From the NCBI RefSeq assembly GCF_003014475.1, contig NZ_PYGJ01000005.1, positions 1 to 64,000 of the forward strand: 64,000 bases of DNA, in the 5' to 3' direction. Source of the DNA: Shimia abyssi (lineage in GTDB: Bacteria > Pseudomonadota > Alphaproteobacteria > Rhodobacterales > Rhodobacteraceae). Every line of letters begins with the position of its first letter. The first letter of the stretch is position 1. Under the pieces are notes generated by a model. It was given only the letters and a program-made list of their open reading frames with translations. It searched no databases and had not been told where the DNA came from. The translations under genes and the position numbers were made by a program. Shown piece by piece: positions 1 through 8,134 of this stretch.

Positions 1-320
1 TCTGTCGGCTGAAATGCCGATCTCACGCCAAAACGGGCAAAAACGCAGGTAAAGACAGACGGGCATCGCAATCAGCCGAGTTTCCACACAGCCTCCGGAC
101 AAAGCTGCCATCCACTGAAAGGCGGGTTCCTGCAAACGACAGAAGCTGTCGATTCCGTAGCAGATAACTGGCTTCCTAGTTTTTCAACACGTTCGGCGTC
201 TCTGCCGTCATCGACTTCGCCGATGGGACTGGTTCCGCTTGATCGGTTGCGCCAGCGGTCGGAGCTTGGCAGTATTTAACTAGCTTGGAGAAGCCTGCTT
301 CAAAGAAAGGGCGCTACGAC
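1..320. other. No gene recognised at the left edge
   Basis: No open frame with a recognisable product was found in these bases on either strand. The stretch ends with the short AAGAAAGGG ribosome-binding region of the SDR gene at 321. It could be the tail of an element that starts outside the window. Confidence 0.4.
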
Positions 321-1067
321 ATGGACATCGCAGGAAAACCGGCTCTGGTCGTCGGCGGCAGCGGCGGTCTGGGCCGCCGGTTGGTAGAGCTGCTGGCGGA
401 GGCGGGCGCCGACGTGGCCGTGGGTTGGAGCGGCGGCGAGGACCGCGCGGCAGCGGCCTGCGAAGCGGTCGAGAAGCACGGTCGCCGCTCGGTCGCTGTC
501 CCGCTCGATTTGAGAGACCCAGCTTCGGTCGAAGCGGGTGTGGCGTTGGCGGCCGAGGCGCTGGACGGCCTCGCGATATTGATGAACGCAGCCGGCGCAG
601 CCGGGGGGCCGCCCGCGGGCGATCTCCTCGCCTACGACCCCGAGACCTGGGATCGCATCAGCGACATCAACTTCCGTGGTCCCTTCCTCGTCTCCCGGGC
701 TGCCGCTCCGCATCTGCGCGCCGCGCGGGGCGCTATCGTCAATTTCGGCTCCACCATCGGGCACGGAACTTGGGGTGCCGACCGGACATTTCAGCCTGCG
801 AAGGCCGCCGTCTCGGGCCTGACCCGATTCCTCGCGGCCTCTCTGGCGCCGGATGTGCGGGTAAACTGCGTAGCGCCCGGGCTGATGGAGAACACGGTAA
901 TGAGCGGCGGGGCACCCGAAAGCTTCGTTTCGACTTGGCGCGAGGCGGCCAAATTGAAGAAGACAACTTCTATCGACGATGTGGCCGAGCAGGCGCTGAC
1001 TTTCTGCCGGGCAGAGACGGTCACCGGTCAGACGCTGGTCATCGACGGCGGCCTGACTTTCCATTAG
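321..1067 (+). CDS. SDR-family oxidoreductase with Tyr-to-Phe change at the active site
   Basis: Short-chain dehydrogenase/reductase of about 248 residues, a normal length for the classical family. The nucleotide-binding loop reads GGSGGLG near residue 12 and the structural N-A-A-G motif is near residue 89. The catalytic serine lies in NFGSTIGHG near residue 144 and the lysine in QPAKAAV near residue 161. The residue 13 after the serine, where the family has its catalytic tyrosine, is phenylalanine (codon ttt). I start at the ATG at 321 because AAGAAAGGG lies just upstream; an in-frame TTG at 285 would add 12 residues. The substrate cannot be told. With the tyrosine missing it may be a poor catalyst or have a non-enzymatic role. 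The gene looks more GC-rich than the region to its right. Confidence 0.85.
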   Translation: MDIAGKPALVVGGSGGLGRRLVELLAEAGADVAVGWSGGEDRAAAACEAVEKHGRRSVAVPLDLRDPASVEAGVALAAEALDGLAILMNAAGAAGGPPAGDLLAYDPETWDRISDINFRGPFLVSRAAAPHLRAARGAIVNFGSTIGHGTWGADRTFQPAKAAVSGLTRFLAASLAPDVRVNCVAPGLMENTVMSGGAPESFVSTWREAAKLKKTTSIDDVAEQALTFCRAETVTGQTLVIDGGLTFH

Positions 1068-1634
1068 GTCTCGGCTCATTATGGAGAAGAAACGCCGCGA
1101 CCTTGAGGTTGAGCGGTGCAGTCAAGCAGGGGCGTTGTTTCGCGATGGTATTCGAGGCGCCTGCATCCCTTCTCGCCTTTAGCTCGTCGGTCGCATCCGG
1201 AGAATGGATATCAATTAGGTCGTTTCTGGCCCGCCCAAGCATTGCCTGAACCTCCAAAGCGACCGGTTGGTTTGAAACCCAAGGCACAGTTTTTGACGCT
1301 TTGAAACGTTAGCCCCAAATAGGCCAAGGGTAGCTCGCCGCGGCGTGATGAAGGTGCAGGTTGGGCTCATACCGGACCTTAGCTTCGATCCGCATCAAGG
1401 TCAGCTAAGCGCCGTTCACGTCGCCAACTGAAATGGCGGGGAGCGTTCGTTCGCCGCGGGATGAGCCAAGGTCCGCTATTCGGACTGTGGCAACTGCACT
1501 TCCACACCGGTCGATGATGCGCTCTGTTCTCTGGTGGGCGATGAACAGCGTCGAGCCCAATTCAGAGCGGTGGCCCCATTACAAACAATGATGACGTGAG
1601 TTCCAGGTTGGAAGCCCTCCTCCCTAACGCAGTC
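1068..1634. other. Gene-poor gap
   Basis: About 570 bases between the SDR gene and the GNAT pair. Short open frames exist on both strands, including an 82-codon one on the minus strand ending near 1039, but none has a recognisable domain or a convincing ribosome-binding site. It may be decayed sequence. Confidence 0.4.
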
Positions 1635-2084
1635 TCATTTTGACAAGCACATAGAAATTTCTTCGAAGGGAAGCCCTTCTTTGTCAGTTGGCCTGCGTTC
1701 AGTTTCTACAAACCCCAATCTATTGTAGAATTCATAGGTGCGCACATTGAGGGCATAGACGTCCAAATTCAGGCCGCCCTTCAACTCAAGACAGTATGCG
1801 ATTAGCGCTTGGCCGACGCCTTTGCCCTGTGCTTCGGGAGAAACAAAGAGTCCGCCGACGAAGTTATTCATCAGGCCAACGAACCCAACAGGAGTCCCGT
1901 CAAGGCATGCTACCCATGTTTCTGCTTGCGGTAGATATAGTTCCGCAACCAAAGACCGATGTTCATGAAGCTTGTCTTCTCCCAGAAAGTGATGGGCTAC
2001 CTTTGACGCTGAATACCAAATGTCGGTCAACACGGCGTTGTCTTCTGTGTCATAGGGGCGGATTGTGAGTGCATTATTCGTCAT
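1635..2084 (-). CDS. GNAT-family N-acetyltransferase (tandem copy 1)
   Basis: A 149-residue acetyl-CoA-dependent acyltransferase of the GNAT fold, in the size range of YjaB-type enzymes. The acetyl-CoA binding motif A is the segment GLFVSPEAQGKGVGQALI near residues 83-100, with the Q-x-K-G-x-G core intact, followed by the conserved FYNRLGF segment near the C terminus. The start at 2084 is preceded by GGAAG; the longer open frame adds residues without family similarity. It is a clear paralogue of the next gene: both share YLP[QN]AETWV and a GGLF...P block. The acceptor substrate is unknown. Confidence 0.85.
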   Translation of the reverse strand: MTNNALTIRPYDTEDNAVLTDIWYSASKVAHHFLGEDKLHEHRSLVAELYLPQAETWVACLDGTPVGFVGLMNNFVGGLFVSPEAQGKGVGQALIAYCLELKGGLNLDVYALNVRTYEFYNRLGFVETERRPTDKEGLPFEEISMCLSK

Positions 2085-2183
2085 GATCGCTTCCAATGTA
2101 GGTGCCCTGTATCTTGCACCCCGAACAGTAGAGCCCGTGATGCACATAGCGATGCGCAACTGCGGGGGCGTTAAATTCGCTGG

Positions 2184-2621
2184 TTAAATTGATGCTGCAC
2201 CGGGCATGGACATTTTCACGTTAACCGCGCCTGATTGCTCGTGCAGGTAGTCCTCGACAAACTCAAACCCATAGCGTTCGTAAAAGGGACGGCCTACTTT
2301 GTTGTCTTCGAACACTTCGACACGTAGCGGGCCTTTAAGTTCGACCACGTAGTCCACCATCGCACGCCCGTGCCCTTGCCCGTGATGTGCCGGATCAAGG
2401 AACAACCCTCCGATTTCATTGCCGATCATGGCGATAAAGCCGATGGGGCTGCCGTTCTCTTCGAGCACCCATGTTTCCGCGTTGGGCAGATACATGTTGC
2501 GCATCGCGTCCTTGACGAAAGCAACGAAATCACGGGCCAGAAACGGATGCGCCAGTGCATTGGCCTTTTCCCAAATGGCAATCAGTGCGTTGGTATCGTT
2601 GTGTGTATATTCTCTGATCAT
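2184..2621 (-). CDS. GNAT-family N-acetyltransferase (tandem copy 2)
   Basis: A 145-residue GNAT acetyltransferase lying 99 bases upstream of its paralogue on the same strand. Motif A is GGLFLDPAHHGQGHGRAMV near residues 70-88, and the terminal FYERYGF motif is present. The shared blocks (YLPNAETWV, GFIAMIGNEIGGLF) and the matching order along the whole length point to a tandem duplication. The small-molecule or protein target is unknown. Position next to a TetR gene of the same strand may mean co-regulation, but there is a gap of about 136 bases. Confidence 0.85.
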   Translation of the reverse strand: MIREYTHNDTNALIAIWEKANALAHPFLARDFVAFVKDAMRNMYLPNAETWVLEENGSPIGFIAMIGNEIGGLFLDPAHHGQGHGRAMVDYVVELKGPLRVEVFEDNKVGRPFYERYGFEFVEDYLHEQSGAVNVKMSMPGAASI

Positions 2622-2757
2622 TGTCTTGCTTTCGATTGTTCTTCTGGATCTTTGTGATCGTCTTACTCAGGGACTTGTCGCCGGATTTTCGCTCCGCCAA
2701 GGAGACTGAAACCATCATTCTCGAAATTTCATACGGGGTGTTTGTGTCGCCCAATTT

Positions 2758-3339
2758 TCATGGCTGCGACCCCACAGAGGTGTTACGACACCAATCATTC
2801 ACCGTTTGTAAAAGGGTCAACTTCACCTCAACCAAGGGGTAGTTTTCGTACACAGACAAGTAATGCAGGGCTATTCCATCCAACATCGCCAGAAACAGCC
2901 GGGCTTGGTTTTCCGGTTCTGCGGACCCCCACTCTGCGAACCAATCGGTCATAATCGACAGCAATAGCTGCGCACGTGCTTGCTGAGGTTGTCGCACAAC
3001 GCTCTGCAGTTCAGGCATCAACAAAAGCGTCAGCTGGAGTTTCAGAAAACGGCGTTCAGACGCAAGGTACTGGAAATAGCCGTCTAAAAACCCGGATATT
3101 GATGCTTCTAATGTCTCTTGTTGCGTCCACGTTTCCGCCACAACATTCATCGTCTCTGTTGTGTTTTCAATGAGGCCAACTAGCAAGGCTTCTTTGCTGG
3201 GAAAATAGTTGTAGACGAGACCTTTGGAAACGCCGGCCTTTGCGGTGATTTGCTCTACAGTCGTCGCAAAGTACCCCTGTGTTTCAAACAGCTCCATCGC
3301 GGCATCGAAAATCTTTTTCTTCCCCTTTTGTGGTCTCAT
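2758..3339 (-). CDS. TetR/AcrR-family transcriptional regulator
   Basis: A 193-residue one-component repressor. The N-terminal helix-turn-helix (residues about 7-53) has the usual TetR signature, including ATTVEQITAKAGVSKG and VYNYFPSKEALL. The C-terminal part (about 70-193) is the variable ligand-binding and dimer domain, whose ligand cannot be read. About 100 bases upstream lie two overlapping palindromes of the ACTGAC-N6-GTCAGT type, probably its own operators. Possible targets are itself and the two downstream acetyltransferases. Confidence 0.88.
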   Translation of the reverse strand: MRPQKGKKKIFDAAMELFETQGYFATTVEQITAKAGVSKGLVYNYFPSKEALLVGLIENTTETMNVVAETWTQQETLEASISGFLDGYFQYLASERRFLKLQLTLLLMPELQSVVRQPQQARAQLLLSIMTDWFAEWGSAEPENQARLFLAMLDGIALHYLSVYENYPLVEVKLTLLQTVNDWCRNTSVGSQP

Positions 3340-3441
3340 CTGTGTCAGCCTTTACGTTGTGACGATGTCGCTATGGGCTTCTCTTCAAGGAGCAGAAACC
3401 CGTAATTCGAAGCGAATCTCCTCGGGGACAAAACCGCAAAC

Positions 3442-3482
3442 CATAACTGACTAAAAGGTCAGTGACTGTAAAGTCAGTTATG
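3442..3482. promoter_or_regulatory. Two overlapping TetR-type operators upstream of tetR
   Basis: Site 1 is ACTGAC-TAAAAG-GTCAGT at 3446-3463, a perfect six-base inverted repeat. Site 2 is AGTGAC-TGTAAA-GTCAGT at 3461-3478 with one mismatch. The two share three bases and are centred 15 bp apart. The outer arms CATAACTGACT (3442-3452) and AGTCAGTTATG (3472-3482) also form a perfect 11-base inverted repeat. Geometry is typical of TetR dimers; assignment to the adjacent regulator is inferred from position. Confidence 0.65.
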
Positions 3483-3874
3483 AATGTGACGTATTGCGGG
3501 AGTCAAAGCCTGAAGAAAATTGGATGAATCCGATCCGGGACACACTAGAAGCTCATCTTCGGCCAATTGAGAGGCATCTGTTGCCGATGGCGAACAAGGA
3601 GAGTTCGCACCAGTGCACGGTGAATTTACCTCAATCGGAAAAGACTCAGCACCAGCGGGTAGTAATGCACCATGCAGCATCTTGAACATTGGCCCAAAGC
3701 CGTCATCAGCTGAGATCCACATCTAGGTCCGGTTAAGGCGTTTTCTGCTCGGTTCTTCGCGTGTCGCGACCATTTCGCCACAAAGTTTATGAGCTCCAGG
3801 TAGGTCCACAGAACGGCTGGCCATAAACCCACTGGCAGGATTGGCCGTTAGTCGTTTGGCGGGGGGGGGGCGGA
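3483..3874. other. Gene-poor gap with a G homopolymer
   Basis: About 390 bases with no recognisable gene. Short open frames occur on both strands without domains. A run of about ten G lies near 3862-3871, just beyond the 3' end of the MBL hydrolase gene on the opposite strand; such tracts are prone to length change in replication and in sequencing. Confidence 0.4.
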
Positions 3875-4819
3875 CTATCCATATTGATGCCGGGCAGTCG
3901 TCCAGCGATATCCATCGCCGGCTGTGTCGAGATGGCCCAAGCCGGGCAAAGCGACATGCGATCCACCCATCATCATGCGATCCGTTGCGATCATATCCAA
4001 CGTTCTCAGGCGCGTCTGACGTGCCAACTCTTGATCAGTGTCAAAGCCAATTGTCACGCCGGGCATCGAAAGCTGCACCGCCGGAACATGGAATATGTCG
4101 GCAGTTATAAATAGGGCTTCGCCTTCGCTTTCAAGCATCAGCCCCGTATGGCCGACCGTGTGCCCCGGCAACGGAACGGTTGTCAGGCCCGGCGCAAGCG
4201 AAACTTCACCTGACCCGAACGCATCCACACGGTCTCCAAAGCCGCCAAGCGCGGCGCGCGCAAGGTCAAACGAGGGTTTGAATGCGTCCGGGGCTTGGGC
4301 CTGGATATCGGCGTTGGTCCAAAAGTCGACGTCCGCACTTGCGACCCGCAGCGCTGCGTTGATGAAGGGATTGCCCGACGGCGACACAACGCCACCGATA
4401 TGGTCCCCGTGCAGGTGGGTGAAGATCACCGTGTCGATATCAGCCGGGTCGATGCCGATGGCATTCATAACCTCTGGCAGCTTGCCCGCTGTCGGGCCAA
4501 GGATGTCCCCAGCGCCAGCGTCGATCATAATTTTGCTTTCTCCGATCTCAACAAGGAACGCGTTTACAGCGGTCGGATGCAAATCGGACGAGATATGCGC
4601 GGCCTCAAGCAAGGATGCGAACTCTTCTGGGGTAACTCCATTGAGCATTTCTGGCCCGAGTGGAATGTACCCGTCAGACAAGACATGAACCGTTGCTGCC
4701 CCAACCCGGTAGCGTCGTGCCGCTACAAGCCCTTCGGCGTCCGCAGGTCCAACCGACCATCCAAGAGCTGCCAATGCGGATGTCATTCCAGTTCCAATCA
4801 AGAAGTCACGTCGTTCCAT
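3875..4819 (-). CDS. Tat-exported metallo-beta-lactamase-fold hydrolase
   Basis: About 314 residues. The N terminus MERRDFLIGTG is a twin-arginine signal followed by a hydrophobic alanine-rich stretch, so export to the periplasm is likely. The metal motif THLHGDHIGG gives the H-x-H-x-D-H signature near residue 119; later metal ligands are in PLPGHTVGHTG and GGSHVALPG. The family includes lactonases, phosphodiesterases and other hydrolases, so the substrate is open. The start is chosen at the signal peptide; the open frame extends upstream through the operator region as far as 5002. The gene is divergent from a TetR regulator, with two operators between them. Confidence 0.85.
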   Translation of the reverse strand: MERRDFLIGTGMTSALAALGWSVGPADAEGLVAARRYRVGAATVHVLSDGYIPLGPEMLNGVTPEEFASLLEAAHISSDLHPTAVNAFLVEIGESKIMIDAGAGDILGPTAGKLPEVMNAIGIDPADIDTVIFTHLHGDHIGGVVSPSGNPFINAALRVASADVDFWTNADIQAQAPDAFKPSFDLARAALGGFGDRVDAFGSGEVSLAPGLTTVPLPGHTVGHTGLMLESEGEALFITADIFHVPAVQLSMPGVTIGFDTDQELARQTRLRTLDMIATDRMMMGGSHVALPGLGHLDTAGDGYRWTTARHQYG

Positions 4820-4858
4820 GAACAGTCTCCCAAGCTGTAAGAGTTCAATCACATTACT

Positions 4859-4904
4859 ATACCGAACGGTATTTATTTGACATACATACCGTTCGGTATA
4901 TAAG
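4859..4904 (+). promoter_or_regulatory. Promoter with two TetR operators between MBL hydrolase and tetR
   Basis: Two 14-base palindromes, ATACCGAACGGTAT (4859-4872) and ATACCGTTCGGTAT (4886-4899), are reverse complements of each other and sit 27 bp apart. A promoter for the plus-strand regulator reads TTGACA at 4877-4882, a 16-base spacer and TATAAG at 4899-4904; the second operator fills the spacer and touches the -10 box. Binding there would block the promoter, so autorepression and co-repression of the divergent hydrolase gene are inferred. Confidence 0.75.
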
Positions 4905-4931
4905 TCAACTGATAAAAAAGAGGAGTGCGGC

Positions 4932-5549
4932 ATGAAAGGGCGTCCGAGGACTTTCGATGAAGGGCAGGTTCTAAGTCGCATCACGGATGTGTTCTGGCGC
5001 AAAGGCTATGTCGGAACGACTATGTCTGATCTGGTTGAGGCAACGGGTCTGACCAAGCCAAGTCTCTATGCGGCCTACGGCAACAAGGCTTCGATGTACT
5101 CTGCGTCACTTGATCGATACATTGAGCAACAGTCCCAAACTGCCTACGTTCACTTGAAACGGGATGACATCGGGGCAACCAAAGCGATCCGCATGTTTTT
5201 GAAAGCTTCATTGGCGTCTGTTAAACACCCAGATGGTCCAAAAGGATGTTTGGTCTTGTCGTCTTCAACAGATGATTGTGGGGGGCATCTGCCAAACCAT
5301 GAGACCGCCAAGGTCCACGCAATGAATGCGCTGGCGCAGCAAACATACGTTGCTTTTTTCGAACGGGCACTGCTGTCAGCCGGGCGCCCGACAAGCGACG
5401 CACAAGCTCTTGGCACCTACCTTATGACCCTGCATACCGGCTTGCGGCAGATGACAACACGTGGAGTGTCCAAAGCTGATCTGGAAGACGTGGTGGAGTT
5501 CTCGGTCGGGTGCATTGCCCAACAATTGGACTCTTGTTGTGACCAATGA
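4932..5549 (+). CDS. TetR/AcrR-family regulator divergent from the MBL hydrolase
   Basis: A 205-residue repressor. The helix-turn-helix lies at about residues 7-55, with YVGTTMSDLVEATGLTKPS and the YAAYGNKASMY recognition region. The C-terminal domain (about 80-200) has several cysteines, including CCD just before the end. The ATG is preceded by AAGAGGAG at a good distance. It is transcribed away from the MBL hydrolase and the pair shares two identical palindromic operators, so it probably controls the hydrolase in response to a small molecule, perhaps the enzyme's substrate. The inducer is not known. Confidence 0.9.
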   Translation: MKGRPRTFDEGQVLSRITDVFWRKGYVGTTMSDLVEATGLTKPSLYAAYGNKASMYSASLDRYIEQQSQTAYVHLKRDDIGATKAIRMFLKASLASVKHPDGPKGCLVLSSSTDDCGGHLPNHETAKVHAMNALAQQTYVAFFERALLSAGRPTSDAQALGTYLMTLHTGLRQMTTRGVSKADLEDVVEFSVGCIAQQLDSCCDQ

Positions 5550-5619
5550 CGGGCAACGCGGTTCGTGACCTGTGCATGTTCCCCAAACGGCCATAGGCAT
5601 GTTGCAGCATTGAATTCAG

Positions 5620-5931
5620 CTAGCGCCAGCTTTTATTGATACGCCGCCGTTTGAACGGACCGCAGCATTCGTCACTTTGGGCCGATGTCGTTAAAAAATT
5701 GCTGTTTTCGATGGAGCATTCGGGAATGTTGGTCTGATATTGTGGAGCAACCAGATTTGGGTTTGTCTCTTCTGGCGGCGGAGTATTTCCGCCGTATGTG
5801 GTGGAGATCTTTACCTTCCGGGCAAATATACCGGTCATTGTCTGCATCCTGTTCCAGACCCTGAACGGGGCACCTAAATGGCGTCCTGCCTTAATCAGAA
5901 GAACACCAGCCTCACAGCATTGCAGCTTCAA
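5620..5931 (-). pseudogene. Degenerate transposase fragment, IS1182-like
   Basis: Reading the minus strand in more than one frame gives pieces that resemble the middle of IS1182-family transposases in order. One frame has CCEAGV, a second has a D-x-D-R-Y-I-C-P-E-G-K-D-L segment (the family's D-x-Y-x-C-P-x-G-x-x-L), and the first frame resumes with a C...KRRRINKSWR segment. The changes of frame mean it is not functional. No terminal inverted repeats were identified. The identification rests on motif memory only. The rest of 5550-6095 holds nothing recognisable except a perfect palindrome, CCGCAAA-A-TTTGCGG, at 6037-6051. Confidence 0.4.
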
Positions 5932-6095
5932 AAATGGACATTTCTTATGACATCCATTGCGTCAAAGGCCTGAGTGTAGGTCTCGCAGAATTTCAAATGT
6001 GTGTAGAGGACACCGTAATCATCGAAACCTGATGATCCGCAAAATTTGCGGGATCCCCAGCCGAAAGAGTTTGGCCAGGGATCGGGAAAGCCATT

Positions 6096-7790
6096 TTACT
6101 CTGGCTTCTTTGTCAGGCTTTGCGCAAACAAGATGTTGTCGACCAGTGCCTGAGTTTCTGGGCGCAGGTATTCGATGCCACCATACAGTGGGCCATGCCC
6201 TGCCGGCATATCAGGATAGAGTTCCTTCATGCCCAGATGTCTTTGCGCCATGAGACTAAAATTGGCTCCAAAACCAACACCGACCTGAATGGAATCCTGC
6301 GGGCGGTCTTCACGCGGATTTTTGTAAAGGTCGTACATAGAAGCCAGAATTGGATTTCCACCTGGTGGTGGCAAATGCATCTTGTATTGCTGCTTGACCA
6401 ATGACTTGAGCACAAATCCCTCGTAAATGAAGACATAGTCGCGCCGACCATGTGTTTCCCCCAAAAGCCACAACGGCAATTGGTCAACGCCATCAATAAT
6501 TCTGTCCCGTGGAATGCCTTCTTCGGCGCCACCAAGCCTGGCAAATGTGGTGAACAGGTCCGACACGTGGGTGATGTCTTTAACGCGAGAACCTGCTTCG
6601 ATCAATTCGGGCCAACGGACAAAGGCATTTACACGAACCCCACCCTCAAGATGCTCGGTCTTCCCACCCCGGTAAATCCGGTCGGACTGACCGCTGCGGT
6701 CAACGAACTCCATGAACGGGCCGTTGTCGCCCATGATCACAACGATTGTGTTGTCCGCAATCCCAAGCGCGTCCATCCGGTCCAGGATTTCACCAACGTA
6801 AGTGTCGATGTTGACGATGGCTTCGGCAATCGGCCCTCCGTTGAGCGTCTGGGCCTGCTCGATATCGGTCCGGGTAAAGCTGATCGGAATCAACGGCCAG
6901 TATTGTAGGAAGAAAGGCTTGTCACCTGAAGACAGTACTTCGAGTTGCTCCAAGGTTTTGTCCTGATAACGCTGCCCCATCGCTAGGTAGTCATCTTGCG
7001 AGAACTTCTGGCCAGGCTCCATGTCAACTTCGCGCGGTTTACCTCCCTTTTCGCCGACAATGTTGTAGACCATGGCGAATGGATCAATTCGAAACGTGTC
7101 GTCCAGCATCAGTTCATCAGAGCGCAGACGCAAGTCCACACCCGAGATATGGCCTTCGTTCAGCGCTGTTGTGTTCATAAGAGCTAGCTGCGCCTGCTGA
7201 TGGATCGGGTGTTCGGCATAGTCAAAGCCCTGGTTGATCGCATAGCTCTGCTCGATATCCCCCATATGCCATTTGCCGATATGGGCCGTGGCATAGCCTG
7301 CATCACTTAGTATTTCGGCAATCGTCACTTCACCGGCCGCAAGACCTTCGCCCTCGGGTACGGCTTTTGCCTCGTCAAAACCGGTTCTGACCGGGTGTCG
7401 ACCAGTGATCATGGCAACGCGTGTTGGCGTGCAGCTTGGCTCAGAGTACATCCGCATCATCGACATGCCCTGTTCGGCAAAATTCGAAATCTCAGGAGTT
7501 GAGTATCCGCGAATAACATCCAGGTCTGGCATTCCAAATTCACCAAACCCAATGTCATCCAGCAAGATATAAAGAATATTTGGTGGCTTTCCGCCGTTGC
7601 GCTCACGAAACTCTGCGAGCTTTTCATTTATGTTTGCGTCTTCTGCAGCCCATTGGTCCCCGTGCTGGCGTTCAAGGATCCGGTACTCCGCGTCGCGAAC
7701 GATGGGGGCCTCCTGAGCCCGTGCGTAAGGCGTCGATACAAATGCCACTGTGGCAAATGTTGACGCAAGAATCGCGCATCTCCTAACCAT
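6096..7790 (-). CDS. Secreted arylsulfatase (module copy 1)
   Basis: A sulfatase of the alkaline-phosphatase superfamily, about 564 residues, cleaving sulfate esters in the periplasm or outside. A signal peptide of about 26 residues ends in A-R-A-Q. An N-terminal extension with DAEYRILERQHG follows, then the metal site LLDDIGFGEFG. The active-site motif is C-T-P-T-R near residue 110, where the cysteine would be converted to formylglycine. IGKWHMGD and the later MGDNGPF metal-site segment are also present. AAAGGGAA precedes the start. It overlaps the small upstream gene by 8 bases, suggesting translational coupling. No formylglycine-generating enzyme is in the window. The second copy is at 24863-26620. 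The substrate is unknown. Confidence 0.92.
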   Translation of the reverse strand: MVRRCAILASTFATVAFVSTPYARAQEAPIVRDAEYRILERQHGDQWAAEDANINEKLAEFRERNGGKPPNILYILLDDIGFGEFGMPDLDVIRGYSTPEISNFAEQGMSMMRMYSEPSCTPTRVAMITGRHPVRTGFDEAKAVPEGEGLAAGEVTIAEILSDAGYATAHIGKWHMGDIEQSYAINQGFDYAEHPIHQQAQLALMNTTALNEGHISGVDLRLRSDELMLDDTFRIDPFAMVYNIVGEKGGKPREVDMEPGQKFSQDDYLAMGQRYQDKTLEQLEVLSSGDKPFFLQYWPLIPISFTRTDIEQAQTLNGGPIAEAIVNIDTYVGEILDRMDALGIADNTIVVIMGDNGPFMEFVDRSGQSDRIYRGGKTEHLEGGVRVNAFVRWPELIEAGSRVKDITHVSDLFTTFARLGGAEEGIPRDRIIDGVDQLPLWLLGETHGRRDYVFIYEGFVLKSLVKQQYKMHLPPPGGNPILASMYDLYKNPREDRPQDSIQVGVGFGANFSLMAQRHLGMKELYPDMPAGHGPLYGGIEYLRPETQALVDNILFAQSLTKKPE

Positions 7791-8070
7791 CAATTGTTCC
7801 CTTTCTTTGCTTTGTGGTTTCTGTGTTCCGCAGAGCAGCACCCCGGCTTGACATAACCTTGGCTTGGATCTCTTTTTCCAACCCCGAGAGGCTCGCTCTG
7901 AGATCAGCCTGCCGGCTCTCACCCGATATGCCTTCAATGCGTTCAGCATCGTGCAGATCGACTTTTAGGATTTCGTAGTCGCGACAAATTTCATCTGTTT
8001 CCGCATCTACAATTCGGAGAGCCCTAATTATGTTGACCCACTCCGGAAAGTCCTCCTCGAAAATGTCCAT
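7783..8070 (-). CDS. Small DEIC-motif protein upstream of sulfatase (copy 1)
   Basis: About 95 residues, charged and probably helical, with no signal peptide or membrane segment, so probably cytoplasmic. The core reads RALRIVDAETDEICRDYE. The protein at 24572-24820 has RRLRNDDPVFDEICHDFE at the same place, ten of eighteen positions identical, and both end in a predicted helix with S-x-L-x-x-E-I. I do not recognise a named function. The start at 8070 has GGAGGGG just upstream. Its last codons overlap the sulfatase start, so the two are made together. Possible roles are a chaperone or partner of the sulfatase, or a modulator of the divergent regulator. Confidence 0.75.
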   Translation of the reverse strand: MDIFEEDFPEWVNIIRALRIVDAETDEICRDYEILKVDLHDAERIEGISGESRQADLRASLSGLEKEIQAKVMSSRGAALRNTETTKQRKGTIDG

Positions 8071-8134
8071 GTGCCCCTCCAATCCTGGATCGGTCCGTGC
8101 CATCAGGATCGCACTCACATCGACGGCCCGCCAG

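Noticed and set aside
300-1079. A 259-codon minus-strand open frame across the SDR gene
   Set aside because: It is a mirror frame of the SDR gene in GC-rich DNA, without a domain or ribosome-binding site.
3474-3722. Overlapping 60-80 codon frames around the tetR operators
   Set aside because: They start within or beside the operators, have no domain, and occur on both strands at once.
6037-6051. Perfect palindrome CCGCAAA-A-TTTGCGG downstream of the first sulfatase
   Set aside because: The centre is too small for a hairpin terminator and no regulator target lies beside it, so it was not listed as a separate site.
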